Assembly (NCBI GenBank): GCA_963837635.1
Contig: CAWINY010000007.1
Span: 434,001 to 498,000 of the forward strand
DNA: 64,000 nt
Direction of reading: 5' to 3'
Origin: CAWINY01 sp963837635
Lineage (GTDB): Bacteria > Acidobacteriota > Terriglobia > Terriglobales > Acidobacteriaceae
Shown here: piece after piece, positions 17,057 through 25,924 of the stretch
Layout: each line of letters starts with the position of its first letter
How positions within the stretch are numbered: position 1 is the stretch's first letter
The notes under the pieces: model-generated
What the model was told of the DNA's origin: nothing
What the model saw: the letters and a program-made list of their open reading frames with translations, nothing else
Databases searched by the model: none
Made by a program: the position numbers and the translations under genes

Positions 17057-17146
17057 CGGTCTGCGCGCGGAGCACCGAATGCTACCTCCATTCCTGGGAT
17101 CGCTGATTGGATTACTGCTGGCGCTAATGCTGCCGGCTGCGCTGGG

Positions 17147-17869
17147 ATGTCTCGCCTTGGCCGGCTGGACGTGGACGAGTTCCGGGCGCTCCTCGCAACC
17201 GTTGGTCAGCGGGAGCGGGCCATGGTGCTTACGGATGCCGGGTCCGGACTGCGCCGTAGCGAACTGTTTGCCCTCCGCTGGAGCGACATCGATTTAGACC
17301 TGAAGCAGGCGAACGTCATACGCTCGATCGTCCACAACACTCGACGGAGACGCATCGGGAACTGCAAGACGGAGGCCTCCCGGAAGCCGGTACCGCTTGA
17401 TGATTTCATGCTTGAGGAGCTGCGGCTCTGGAAACAGCAAACGGAATACCCGGGCCCAGAGGATTGGGTGTGGGCCAGTTATTGGCCCCAAACGATCATG
17501 ACCCGCTTCATACACCCTGCGGCCAAGGCGGCGGGGATCACCAAACACATCGGCTGGCATACGTTCCGCCACAGCTTCTCGTCGTTGCTGAAGGCCAATG
17601 GCGAGGATATTAAAGTCGTCCAGGAACTGCTGCGGCACGCAAGCAGCAAAATCACACTGGACACTTACACTCAGGCACTCTCCCCTACCAAACGGGAGGC
17701 GCAAAGCAAGGTTGTCCGAATGATTCCTCAACAAGAAAACCGTCCCGGTGTAACGAGGCGGTCAGGTTACTGCTGGATAATGCTGGACAATCGTCAGATC
17801 CGAAAAGCTGTTAACTGCTTTAGAATCTGGCGGGGACGACGAGACTCGAACTCGCGACCTCTGCCGTGA
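17147..17869 (+). pseudogene. Tyrosine recombinase (integrase), N-terminally truncated
   Basis: Only the catalytic domain is present: LDVDEFRALLATVGQRERAM, first Arg in GSGLRRSELFALRW, HTFRHSFSS (H-x-x-R), LLRHASSKITLDTYTQA (His/Trp position and the tyrosine nucleophile). The SAM-like core-binding domain expected upstream is missing; the sequence before 17147 belongs to the membrane-peptide remnant. The frame runs into the 3' half of a tRNA-Asp at 17828, the usual location of an attachment site. Probably inactive remnant of an integrated element. Confidence 0.85.
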
Positions 17870-17872
17870 CAG
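17828..17872 (-). other. 3' half of tRNA-Asp (GTC): attachment-site remnant
   Basis: On the minus strand the 45 bases start exactly with the anticodon loop CTGTCAC, followed by GGCAG, AGGTC, T-arm GCGAG-TTCGAGT-CTCGT, acceptor half CGTCCCC and GCCA. This order matches bacterial tRNA-Asp(GTC). The 5' half is absent: the preceding bases do not pair with GGCAG. Integrases commonly cross over in the anticodon or T-arm of a tRNA and leave such a copy, and the integrase gene abuts it. Confidence 0.8.
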
Positions 17873-18068
17873 GGCCAATTTGTAGCGTAACTTATTGATA
17901 TCACACGGTGTTGGCGGACATCGTTGGATGGCGCAAGGTGCCGTATGGCGCCGCCTATCGTCCCCTTATTGTACCCAGAGGTGCCGCTTCGGTCGGCGTG
18001 GCGCGGAGCACGACAGCGTAACTTTTGTGCGCGGGTGGCCGCCAGTTTCGCTCGTGCCCGCGGTGCGA

Positions 18069-18479
18069 TCAGCCAGCAAGTTGTTTGCGCCCTTGTCCAG
18101 GAGTATGGCCGTAGAGTTTCTTGTAGTCGCGCACGAAGTGACTGAGATCATTCCGGCCGATCTCTGCCATCACCTCTTTAAGGCGCAAGAACCGGGTATC
18201 CAGGAGGTATTTCGCCCACTCCATTTGCCGCAGTTTGAAAACCTGCGTGGGCGACATTCCAAGATGCTGTTGGAACAGGTGTTGTACTCGTGACGGGGAG
18301 AGGTTCAAACGATCGCTCAAATTGGAAGTGCGGAATTTGCGATTCAGCTCGTACGCCTCGATGAATTCCAAGGCCGCGCGCATTCGAGCATCGCTGGCAC
18401 ACTTCTGCCGCAGGGTCTCGAAATCAGGAACACAGTGCAGGTTGAATACTCGTGGCTTTCGGCTTTTTTGCATATGCAA
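18069..18479 (-). CDS. AraC-family transcriptional regulator, HTH domain only
   Basis: 136 residues. The two helix-turn-helix motifs of the AraC DNA-binding domain are present: FRTSNLSDRLNLSPSRVQHL with FQQHLGMSPTQVFKLRQMEW, and RLKEVMAEIGRNDLSHFVRD with YKKLYGHTPGQGR. There is no N-terminal effector domain, only about 45 residues, so it is either a stand-alone regulator or a truncated one. No target is evident. The roughly 300 bp between this gene and the RNase II-like gene (18480-18789) contain no other recognisable feature. Confidence 0.8.
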   Translation of the reverse strand: MHMQKSRKPRVFNLHCVPDFETLRQKCASDARMRAALEFIEAYELNRKFRTSNLSDRLNLSPSRVQHLFQQHLGMSPTQVFKLRQMEWAKYLLDTRFLRLKEVMAEIGRNDLSHFVRDYKKLYGHTPGQGRKQLAG

Positions 18480-18789
18480 GCGCCTTCCAGCGACGAGTGG
18501 CTTGTCGATAGCTTAGGCACAGAGTTAAGGCTTAGTCGATCAGAATCTTCGCTTGTTCCGGAAACCGAACAAAATCCCATTACCAAAGGCCATGTACTGG
18601 CGCGGGTTTCGGCGGATTACTTTCAGAGGCGCAGCGAACCCGCAAGACCGAATCTTGGCAAAGGCGAAAGATAAGGTCGAGCGTCGCGGACGCAGGAGAG
18701 GGGGACAGGTAATCTGGTTTCTCAGCTCCGCAACTGGCCCGATTTCCTTCGTAAGTCACTGCCCGTGTTAGGCTTTCCACGGACCGACC

Positions 18790-20256
18790 ATGAACAACAT
18801 TCATGTTTCGCACGTTGATCTGCAAGCGGCAGCTAAGAAAATTATGCTGGAGAACGGTTTCGAGCCGGACTTTCCTCCGCCCGTTCAACAGCAGCTTTCC
18901 GATTTGGCGGCGCACCCGCCAGAGGTGGTGCCAAATGAACACATTCGCGATCTGCGCCATCTGCTCTGGTCTTCCATCGACAACGATACCTCCCGCGATC
19001 TGGATCAGATCGAGGTGGCTGAGCGGTTGCCAACGGGCGAGGCCAAGGTATTGGTGGGAATTGCCGAGGTGGATGCGTTCGCTCCGAAGGGCTCCCCGAT
19101 TGATCACCATGCCGCGAAGGAAACCACGACGGTCTATACGGGCGTGCGGAATTTCCCGATGCTGCCGGAGCAGCTTTCGACCGGCAGCAGCTCCTTGCTG
19201 GAAGGAGCAGACAAGCTAAGCATCGTTATCGAGTTCGCGGTTGCCCCGGATGGCTGCGTCAACTCGGGCAATGTATATCGTGCGATCGTCCGCAATCAGG
19301 CCCAACTCACTTACGATGCGGTGGGCGCTTGGCTGGAAGGCAAAGGCGCTCCGCCGGATAAAGTCGCGGCTTCAGCCGAACTCGAATCCCAGCTGCACCT
19401 CCAGGATGAGATCGCGCAGGCACTCAAGGATGAGAGGCATCGGCATGGTGCGCTGAACATCGAGACCACCGAGGTCCGCCCGGTATTACTCAACCAGCAA
19501 GTCGTGGGCGTGGCAAAACAGCAGAAGAACCGAGCCACGGAACTGATCGAAGACTTCATGATCGCAGCCAATGGGGTGGTTGCCCGCATGTTACTGCAAG
19601 TATCTTCCATACGGCGCGTGGTCAAAACTCCCGAGCGTTGGAACCGAATCGTGGAGCTCGCAGCACAACGCGGTGAACAATTGCCGGCTGCGCCGGATTC
19701 CAAGGCGCTGAACGAGTTCCTGATGAAGCGCAAAGCTGCCGATCCGGATCACTTTGCCGATCTGTCGCTGGCGGTGATCAAGCTGATGGGACCCGGCGAA
19801 TATGTTTTGGAACGCCCCGGCGACCCGGAGCCAGGACATTTTGGTCTCGCCGTCCAGGACTACACCCACTCCACCGCTCCCAATCGGCGCTTCGCCGATC
19901 TGATCACGCAGCGGCTAATCAAGGCCTTCCTGGGCACTGAACCGGCTCCGTATCCAGACGACGAGTTGGCCGCCATCGCCGCCAACTGTACCTCGAAAGA
20001 AGATGCTGCGCGCAAAGTCGAGCGGGAAATGGCGAAGCGCATTGCTGCGGTCGTGATGGCCAGCAGAATCGGCGAGACCTTCGACGCGATCGTCACGGGA
20101 GTGACTCCACACGGAACGTTCGTGCGTGTGATGCAGCCTCATGTGGAGGGATTGCTGGCACTTGGGCATCAAGGCGTGGATGTGGGAGACAAGCTGCGGG
20201 TCAAGCTGGTCAGCACGGATGTCCAGCGTGGATACATTGATTTCGCACGAGCCTAA
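18790..20256 (+). CDS. RNase II/RNB-family 3'-5' exoribonuclease
   Basis: 488 residues. The RNB catalytic domain starts almost at once (LRHLLWSSIDNDTSRDLDQI, with the acidic cluster that binds Mg2+), the signature DYTHSTAPNRRFADLITQRL is complete, and a C-terminal S1 domain follows (FDAIVTGVTPHGTFVRV to GDKLRVKLVSTD). N-terminal cold-shock domains of RNase II/R are absent, giving a short form seen in several phyla. Degrades RNA processively in the cytoplasm. No strong ribosome site precedes 18790, so the start is provisional. Confidence 0.88.
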   Translation: MNNIHVSHVDLQAAAKKIMLENGFEPDFPPPVQQQLSDLAAHPPEVVPNEHIRDLRHLLWSSIDNDTSRDLDQIEVAERLPTGEAKVLVGIAEVDAFAPKGSPIDHHAAKETTTVYTGVRNFPMLPEQLSTGSSSLLEGADKLSIVIEFAVAPDGCVNSGNVYRAIVRNQAQLTYDAVGAWLEGKGAPPDKVAASAELESQLHLQDEIAQALKDERHRHGALNIETTEVRPVLLNQQVVGVAKQQKNRATELIEDFMIAANGVVARMLLQVSSIRRVVKTPERWNRIVELAAQRGEQLPAAPDSKALNEFLMKRKAADPDHFADLSLAVIKLMGPGEYVLERPGDPEPGHFGLAVQDYTHSTAPNRRFADLITQRLIKAFLGTEPAPYPDDELAAIAANCTSKEDAARKVEREMAKRIAAVVMASRIGETFDAIVTGVTPHGTFVRVMQPHVEGLLALGHQGVDVGDKLRVKLVSTDVQRGYIDFARA

Positions 20257-20659
20257 GTGGCAAGAGAAAAACGAGATGCGGAGAAATAGAAGGCACCGTG
20301 AAAAACATCGCCGGCAGCCCCAATGTGTAGAGCGTCCGGACTGTTCAACAGGAATTTCACCCGCCACCCCTGGTCGTACACACAGGCCGCCACTTTTTGG
20401 CGTCGCCGCTGAAGTCGATACCGATCCAGCGCCTCGGATGGGTTTTTTGGGTCACATCTGATTCAAATTGCATTTGAATTCCAGAGATCTTACGATGATC
20501 GCGACCGCAACTCCAGAGAACCCCTACTGTTAAGCGGCTGCGTGACGGCTTTGGCTCGGGCCCAGTCGATGCTTCCGGATGACGCGTCTTTTGTCGCGCG
20601 GACTCGATCCCGTTGCCCCCGCCGTTCATGCCAAAGCTTTTACGGCTCAAGAATTTACA
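20257..20659. other. Non-coding spacer before the hsdM remnant
   Basis: No frame with domain similarity or ribosome site on either strand. No clear hairpin or repeat was seen. Confidence 0.4.
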
Positions 20660-21700
20660 ATGGCCCTCAAGAAATCCGAACTTTACTCCTCGCTCTGGTC
20701 CAGCTGCGACGAACTCCGCGGCGGCATGGACGCCAGCCAATACAAGGACTACGTCCTCGTCCCTGCTGTTCATCAAGTACGTCAGTGACAAATATGCCGG
20801 CGTGCCTTACGCGCCGATCACCATCCCGCCCGGGGCCAGCTTCAAGGACATGGTGGCGCTCAAGGGCAAGCCCGACATCGGCGACCAGATCAACAAAAAG
20901 ATCATCGACCCGCTGGCGAAGGCGAACAAACTGTCCGACATGCCGGACTTCAATGACGCCACGAAGCTCGGCAGCGGCAAGGAAATCGTCGAGAGACTCA
21001 CCAATCTCATCGCCATTTTCGAAAACAAGGTGCTCGGTTTTTCGAAGAACCGGGCCGACGGCGACGACATTCTGGGAGACGCCTACGAATACCTGATGCG
21101 GCATTTCGCCACGGAAAGTGGCAAGAGCAAAGGCCAGTTCTACACTCCCGCTGAGGTCAGCCGGGTCATCGCACAGGTCATCGGAATCCGTGAAGATGCG
21201 ACCTCAAGCTCCACGACCGTATATGACCCAACCTGTGGTTCGGGTTCATTGCTGTTGAAGGTGGGCGACGAGGCCGCTGCCACGGTCACCCTCTACGGGC
21301 AGGAAAAGGACGCTGCTACCAGCGGTCTCGCCCGCATGAACATGATTCTGCACAACAATCCTATCGCTCTCATCGCGCAGGGCAACACCCTTACTAACCC
21401 CAAGTTCCAGGAAGGCGGCACGCTCAAGACGTTCGACTACGTTGTGGCCAATCCGCCTTTCAGCGACAAGCGCTGGAGCACCGGCCTCGATCCGCTCAAA
21501 GACCCGTTTGATCGTTTCAAGCATTTCGGCGTCCCGCCCAACAAGCAGGGCGACTACGCCTACCTGCTGCACATCGTCCGCTCGCTCAAGAGCACGGGAA
21601 AGGGAGCCTGCATTCTGCCGCACGGCGTCCTGTTTCGAGGCAATTCCGAAGCCGGTATTCGCCGCGCTCTGGTCCGCAAGGGGTACATCAAGGGGGGAAA
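20660..21700 (+). pseudogene. hsdM: Type I restriction-modification methylase subunit HsdM, broken
   Basis: MALKKSELYSSLWSSCDELR opens a normal HsdM N-terminal domain. One extra C in CCC at 20761-20763 shifts the frame; the next frame continues LFIKYVSDKYAGVPY. Adenine-methylase motifs follow: VYDPTCGSGSLLLKV (SAM binding) and VVANPPFSDKRW (NPPF). Similarity stops after VRKGYIKG at about 21695, losing the C-terminal third, and no hsdS or hsdR gene is nearby. The host would no longer be modified by this system. It meets a DUF763 remnant, implying a deletion junction. Confidence 0.88.
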
Positions 21701-21799
21701 GCGCAGGGATTTCGGAACAGCACAGAGCGTGCCTCTTCGAGGGGGGGGCACTTTACGAAGAGCTCCATCTGTGCTTGCTTCACAGAATCTTTTCGGCTT

Positions 21800-22385
21800 G
21801 CCTTGCGCTCATCGAATACGCTGCGCCCACTGAGTTCCGCCGAAATCGCATTTTCGTGCGCGACCACCGCGTGAAAGTCGGCCTCCGGCGCTCGGACGCA
21901 CGTCATGGTGGGCGGGCATCGAAAGCCGGCGTGCTTCCGACAAAGTCTTCTTCTCCGGTTGCTCGGCGACCATTGCCAGCATGGTCTTTTGGACGGGGCG
22001 CGCCTGCCGGTCCACCAGGTTCATGATCGTGCCCTGATGCTCGCCCACGATGGCGGTGTGCGGCTCCGCCGTGAAGTCACGCACCTGGGCCGAATGCCAG
22101 TGATAGCGCCGCGCCAGCGCTGTGCTATCGTTCCCTGCTGCACAATCGCCCATTCGCCGGCCTTACTGAGAAGGAATCCGTGTAGATAGAGCTGGAAACC
22201 ATCAGCGATCGCGTTGTTATCAATGCGCGCAGCCAGGCGGCTGGCGCGCACCAATGCCTCGCCATCGAGGCTGGTCCGCCCGGCAATGGCACGCAGCTTT
22301 TCTGGTGTTATTCGTGAATGCCGTCCGCGACCGCCGCACACGTACAGACCAAGCTCGTGGACGCGCGGATTGCCGCGTCGCGCAG
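21800..22385 (-). pseudogene. DUF763 protein remnant with frameshifts
   Basis: Minus-strand frames in succession read LGLYVCGGRGRHSRITPEKL, ALVRASRLAARIDNNAIADG, GEWAIVQQG, then after a shift ARRYHWHSAQVRDFTAEPH and IMNLVDRQARPVQK, then MPAHHDVR. That order is the middle of DUF763, a widespread family of unknown function. The first 90 or so residues and the C-terminal half are missing, and in-frame stops lie upstream near 22390. It is a decayed gene abutting the hsdM remnant. Confidence 0.7.
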
Positions 22386-22430
22386 CGGATTATCAGCAAG
22401 ATGCGCGTAGCGGGCGGTTTATTGAAAAAT

Positions 22431-22453
22431 TGGCTCCTCAGGTAGGACTCGAA
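22431..22453 (-). other. 3' end of a tRNA-Asn: second attachment-site remnant
   Basis: On the minus strand the 23 bases start with the T-loop TTCGAGT, then CCTACC, TGAGGAG and CCA, identical to the 3' end typical of bacterial tRNA-Asn(GTT). The sequence 5' of it (GACTTGTTGA) only loosely resembles the expected T-stem, so this is not a working tRNA. It lies 4.6 kb from the tRNA-Asp fragment and upstream of a toxin-antitoxin pair. Confidence 0.6.
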
Positions 22454-22718
22454 TCAACAAGTCAACGTACTTTCAACAACATGCAGGGCCACGGATGACA
22501 CCCAAGACCATGAAAAGCAGTCCTAAACAGACAAACGGAGCGCAGATGGAGCGCAAATGGGGGCGGATCGGAATGTAGGTTGATTGCCATCGTTCCATCG
22601 TGGATCATACTGACAGAGGATCTCGGTACGCTCCCGTCCCCCCCGTGTGTCAAACCATAACCCTGTGTAAACCCGGCGCGATAGGTGAACTGTTGCAATT
22701 TCTCCGCATCCATTATAT

Positions 22719-22736
22719 ATTCCGACGTTACGGAAT
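22719..22736. promoter_or_regulatory. Palindromic operator candidate for the DUF433/DUF5615 pair
   Basis: ATTCCG-acgtta-CGGAAT, a perfect 6-bp-arm palindrome 15 bp upstream of the ATG at 22752. The left arm is embedded in an AT-rich run (cattatatatt) that could be the -10 element. Toxin-antitoxin operons are usually autorepressed at such palindromes; the assignment is inferred from position. Confidence 0.5.
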
Positions 22737-22751
22737 GATATGGAGGATGCC

Positions 22752-23402
22752 ATGACCGCAGCGAGTTTGGAGGCATTGACGCCCACGGAGGCCGCCGTGG
22801 TGTCATCGGTGGCCGTGCGCGACGTGAACCGGGTCATCGACGAAAAGATTCTTCCCGAGGGTCTTTACAAGGTTGGCCGTGACCGCTCGCGCCGGTTCAG
22901 CGCCGACGCCTGCGCTTTCATCTCGTTCTATTTCATGTCCGCTAATCAGTTGACCTCCGAAGAGCGCATGCGCACGATTGCGGCTGCCAGCAAGCATCTG
23001 CGAGAAGAGCCCTCAAGCAAGTTGGAGAAGGAGTGGATCATCCGCCAGGGCTTCCTGTCCATCGATCTGGCTCCATTTTTGAGAAGTGCCCGCCAGCGGC
23101 TGGCGCGACTCTCGGCGGCGCGAGCGCTCGTCGTCGAAGATCCCGACATTCTGGGCGGAACTCCGGTGATTAAGGGCACACGCGTTCCGGTTTACGATGT
23201 GGCGGCCTCCGTGGCGGCAAAATTGCCGGCGGAGCGCATCCTGGCCGCCTACCCTGGACTGACTGCCGAAGCTCTCGAAATGGCCGCTTTCTATGCGGAA
23301 GCCAACCCGCAGCGTGGCAGGCCACGCCGCTTACCGTCGTTGCCGACCGGAGCTGTCATTGTCTCCAGCCAGCGCAAGCCTCGCCGAAAGATGGCGTCAT
23401 GA
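22752..23402 (+). CDS. DUF433-domain antitoxin
   Basis: About 216 residues from the ATG at 22752, which has GGAGG at 22742-22746; an ATG at 22740 would overlap that site. The N-terminal part holds a helix-turn-helix-like segment (VSSVAVRDVNRVIDEKILPE and YKVGRDRSRRFSADAC). The C-terminal DUF433 domain has the signature DPDILGGTPVIKGTRVPVYD and ILAAYPGLTAEALEMAAFYA. DUF433 proteins pair with DUF5615 PIN-like toxins; here the next gene is exactly that and starts inside this stop codon (ATGA). Confidence 0.85.
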   Translation: MTAASLEALTPTEAAVVSSVAVRDVNRVIDEKILPEGLYKVGRDRSRRFSADACAFISFYFMSANQLTSEERMRTIAAASKHLREEPSSKLEKEWIIRQGFLSIDLAPFLRSARQRLARLSAARALVVEDPDILGGTPVIKGTRVPVYDVAASVAAKLPAERILAAYPGLTAEALEMAAFYAEANPQRGRPRRLPSLPTGAVIVSSQRKPRRKMAS

Positions 23403-23818
23403 AACTGCTCGTGGACGAATGCTTGAGCGAGGAATTGACCAAACTCGCTCAGCGGCGAGGCCATGCCGAGGCTTCGCATGTTGCCTGGATCGGAAAGCGC
23501 GGCTGGAAGGACTGGGAACTGAAGGCGGTCATCCTCGACGGCGACTGGACGTTCGTTACGAGAAACAGCATCGACTTCCGTGGCCCACGCAACGCCCTTG
23601 GCTCCAGAGGGCAATATGCAGACGTGGCGGTTCATGGCGGTCTCATCTGTCTCAACGGTCCAGTCGGCATGGATCTCGATCTTCAACTCGAATTGTTTGA
23701 AACCGCGCTCGTTGAAATCGACCGGGACAGCGATTTGGTGAATCAGGTGCTAGAAATCGGATTGCCAGACTCCGGGGACGATATTGAGGTGCTGCGTTAC
23801 AAGCTTCCTTCGGAATGA
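23399..23818 (+). CDS. DUF5615 PIN-like toxin
   Basis: 139 residues; MKLLVDECLSEELTKLAQRR carries the first acidic residues of the PIN-like fold. WTFVTRNSIDFRG carries the later Asp motif, and the HGGLICLNG strand follows. The family is a minimal PIN-fold nuclease predicted to cleave RNA (family knowledge). It overlaps the DUF433 gene by 4 bases, giving a typical type II toxin-antitoxin operon. The protein is intact. Confidence 0.8.
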   Translation: MKLLVDECLSEELTKLAQRRGHAEASHVAWIGKRGWKDWELKAVILDGDWTFVTRNSIDFRGPRNALGSRGQYADVAVHGGLICLNGPVGMDLDLQLELFETALVEIDRDSDLVNQVLEIGLPDSGDDIEVLRYKLPSE

Positions 23819-23854
23819 GCGGGTAGCGAGAGCAAGACCCTCGGTGGTCACCTC

Positions 23855-25003
23855 AAAACTGATTGGATAAGGGCGAAGGCTTTCACCCGACGCTGGTATG
23901 TTCTTTGGTTGAGGACCAAGAGCTACTGGGTCAGGAGAAGCCTTCATGATTATTGTAGGGTGTGATTTCCATCCCAGCTGGCAACAAATTACGATTTTTG
24001 ATACTGAAACGGGAGAGGTGACAGAGCACAAGCTGGTAAACGGTAATGGGGATGCCGAGCGATTTTACAGGCAGTTGTCCGTGCCCTCGCTGGTCGGCAT
24101 TGAAGCCCGCGGCAACAGTCAGTGGTTCATCGATCTGTTGCGACGCCTGGGGCACGAAGCCTGGATGGGAGACGCAGCGCAGATCCGAGCCAGCTATGTG
24201 CGCAAGCAGAAGACGGACAAGCGGGATGCGGCGCACATTCTGAAGCTTTTGGTGGAGTGCCGCTTCCCGCGGCTGTGGATGCCGAGCGCGGAGCAGCGGG
24301 ACCTGCGGCAGTTGTTGGTTCATAGGCACAAACTGGTGGAGATCCGCACGCGGGTAAAAAACGGGTTACAGCACCTGGCCCTAAATCGCGGCATGCAGAA
24401 GAAAAGCAAACTGTGGACGGAGGCCGGGCAGAAGGCATTGCGCGAGCTTCCGCTGGACAAGTGGGCGGCATGCCGGCGCGAGGATCTGCTGGGCCTACTG
24501 GCCAGTCTGGACACCCAGATCGAAAGGCTAGATGTGGCCGTGAAACAAGCGGCCGACCAGAATCCTCAGGCGCTGCTGATGATGACGCAACCCGGCGTGG
24601 GCCCGATCACTGGGTTGGCCTTTGTGCTGACCCTCGGCGATATCTCCCGTTTCAAACGCGGCAAACAGGTTGCCAGCTACTTGGGGCTGATTCCGCGCGA
24701 GCATAGCTCGGGAGGCAAGCAACGACTGGGAGCCATCAACAAGCAGGGCAACACCTTCCTGCGCACATTGCTGGTGGAAAGTGCGCAGACCGTCACACGC
24801 CTGGATGAAGGATTTCGCAAGCAGTACTTGCACCGCTGCCATCGTATGGCCAAAGGCGTGGCCAAGGTGGCGGCGGCACGCAGATTGGCGGTACGACTTT
24901 TCTGGATGCTGCGCACTAACACAGGGTATCCGGAGATCGTTCGCATCGAGAGCAGCCCGCACATGGCCGTGGTCGGCGAAAGCTAGACCGAAAAACTGAT
25001 TGG
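23855..25003. mobile_element. IS110-family element, copy A
   Basis: An intact transposase gene between two copies of the 12-mer AAAACTGATTGG (23855-23866 and 24992-25003). IS110 elements lack terminal inverted repeats, and recombination at a short shared core leaves such direct matches. About 80-90 bp of non-coding DNA precede the gene on the left. Exact ends cannot be fixed without an empty site. Confidence 0.65.
23946..24986 (+). CDS. IS110-family DEDD transposase
   Basis: 346 residues. The N-terminal RuvC-like DEDD domain is seen in VGCDFHPSWQQITIFD, VGIEARGNSQWF and KQKTDKRDAAHILKLL. The C-terminal transposase_20 domain holds TQPGVGPITGLAFVLTLGDI and the conserved serine region SYLGLIPREHSSGGKQR. 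IS110 recombinases use a structured bridge RNA made from the element's non-coding end (family knowledge). No disruption is seen. Confidence 0.93.
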   Translation: MIIVGCDFHPSWQQITIFDTETGEVTEHKLVNGNGDAERFYRQLSVPSLVGIEARGNSQWFIDLLRRLGHEAWMGDAAQIRASYVRKQKTDKRDAAHILKLLVECRFPRLWMPSAEQRDLRQLLVHRHKLVEIRTRVKNGLQHLALNRGMQKKSKLWTEAGQKALRELPLDKWAACRREDLLGLLASLDTQIERLDVAVKQAADQNPQALLMMTQPGVGPITGLAFVLTLGDISRFKRGKQVASYLGLIPREHSSGGKQRLGAINKQGNTFLRTLLVESAQTVTRLDEGFRKQYLHRCHRMAKGVAKVAAARRLAVRLFWMLRTNTGYPEIVRIESSPHMAVVGES

Positions 25004-25182
25004 GCACTCTCGCATCCAGACTGGCCCGTGCAGAAGACGTCGCTCACGCGCCTTGGAAAACGCCAGGGGCGTTTTCCACTTCCGCACCGGCCCGGCGGCT
25101 GGATGTTCGCATGGAAGAATCATGGTCGCAGTACGGGGCCGTATCGATGGTTGGTGGAGCGATTTGCTCCCCGAGTGGTGAT

Positions 25183-25629
25183 TCAGCGTGAGATACCAGG
25201 GTCCCACAGACTGATAGCAACAGAACCGCTGTCCGGGCGAGCACCGCGTGCGCTGGAACTTATGTAGCAGCCGGGCCGGTCGCAACAAGCGTCAAAAAAT
25301 GTTTCTGCGATTACCCTCGCAGCAGCTTGTCTGCGATTGTTGCGGATGCGTTCTCGGTACCGCCGGCTTTGCGCATTGCGCTTCGCCTGACCCGCCAGCG
25401 TCGCGCGATATCGTTTCTGAGCCTTCCAGCGTGACCACTTCCGGGCTGCTGCCCGGCACTGCTCGCTGCAGTAGCGCTGCCAGGGACGTTGGGCATGGAA
25501 GGGGCATGAAGCCCGATTTCCTGCCCATTGAGATGACATGGTTCGAGCAAGAGGCATCGGCTTCGATCCCCGGATGGTGCAGTAATGAGCTTCGAGGTGA
25601 TCCTGCCTTTTCTTAAACCGATCCGGCAT
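25183..25629 (-). CDS. Cys-rich, basic hypothetical protein
   Basis: Up to 148 residues; the start is uncertain. The plausible core (about 25264-25506) has paired cysteines, CPFHAQRPWQRYCSEQC, then a long basic Arg-rich helix (KAQKRYRATLAG; RNAQSRRYRER) and a second cluster FFDACCDRPGCY. This looks like a small zinc-binding protein of a type often found beside mobile elements. Competing frames overlap its upstream part, so it may be partial. No function is assigned. Confidence 0.4.
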   Translation of the reverse strand: MPDRFKKRQDHLEAHYCTIRGSKPMPLARTMSSQWAGNRASCPFHAQRPWQRYCSEQCRAAARKWSRWKAQKRYRATLAGQAKRNAQSRRYRERIRNNRRQAAARVIAETFFDACCDRPGCYISSSARGARPDSGSVAISLWDPGISR

Positions 25630-25924
25630 CTGCTGGAGGCCGAGAGCGTCTCCGAGATTCCTATCTCGCCGGTGAAATCGGGCGTCTGTCGGAGTTCATT
25701 GAAGCATTCCCGGTCGCGCTCAATGACAGCTATTTCTTTTACAATCCTGCGGCCCACAAGGACCGAGGACAAGACGTACACGGCGGACGTGGTTGGGCGA
25801 GTCCGCGGTAGCACGTACAAAGAAAAGACTCCTGTGCAGCTTCCGTTCCTCATTCACAACATCCCCGTACCTTCGAGGGATGCCTCACGCCTGTCCCCCG
25901 GATGATCCTGTTCTCGATCACCGA

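Noticed and set aside
25585..25806. Two competing plus-strand frames, one resembling the start of a TrbB-like ATPase (MSFEVILPFLKPI), the other reading SEFIEAFPVALNDSYFFYN
   Set aside because: They overlap each other and the minus-strand Cys-rich gene; neither extends far enough to support a gene.
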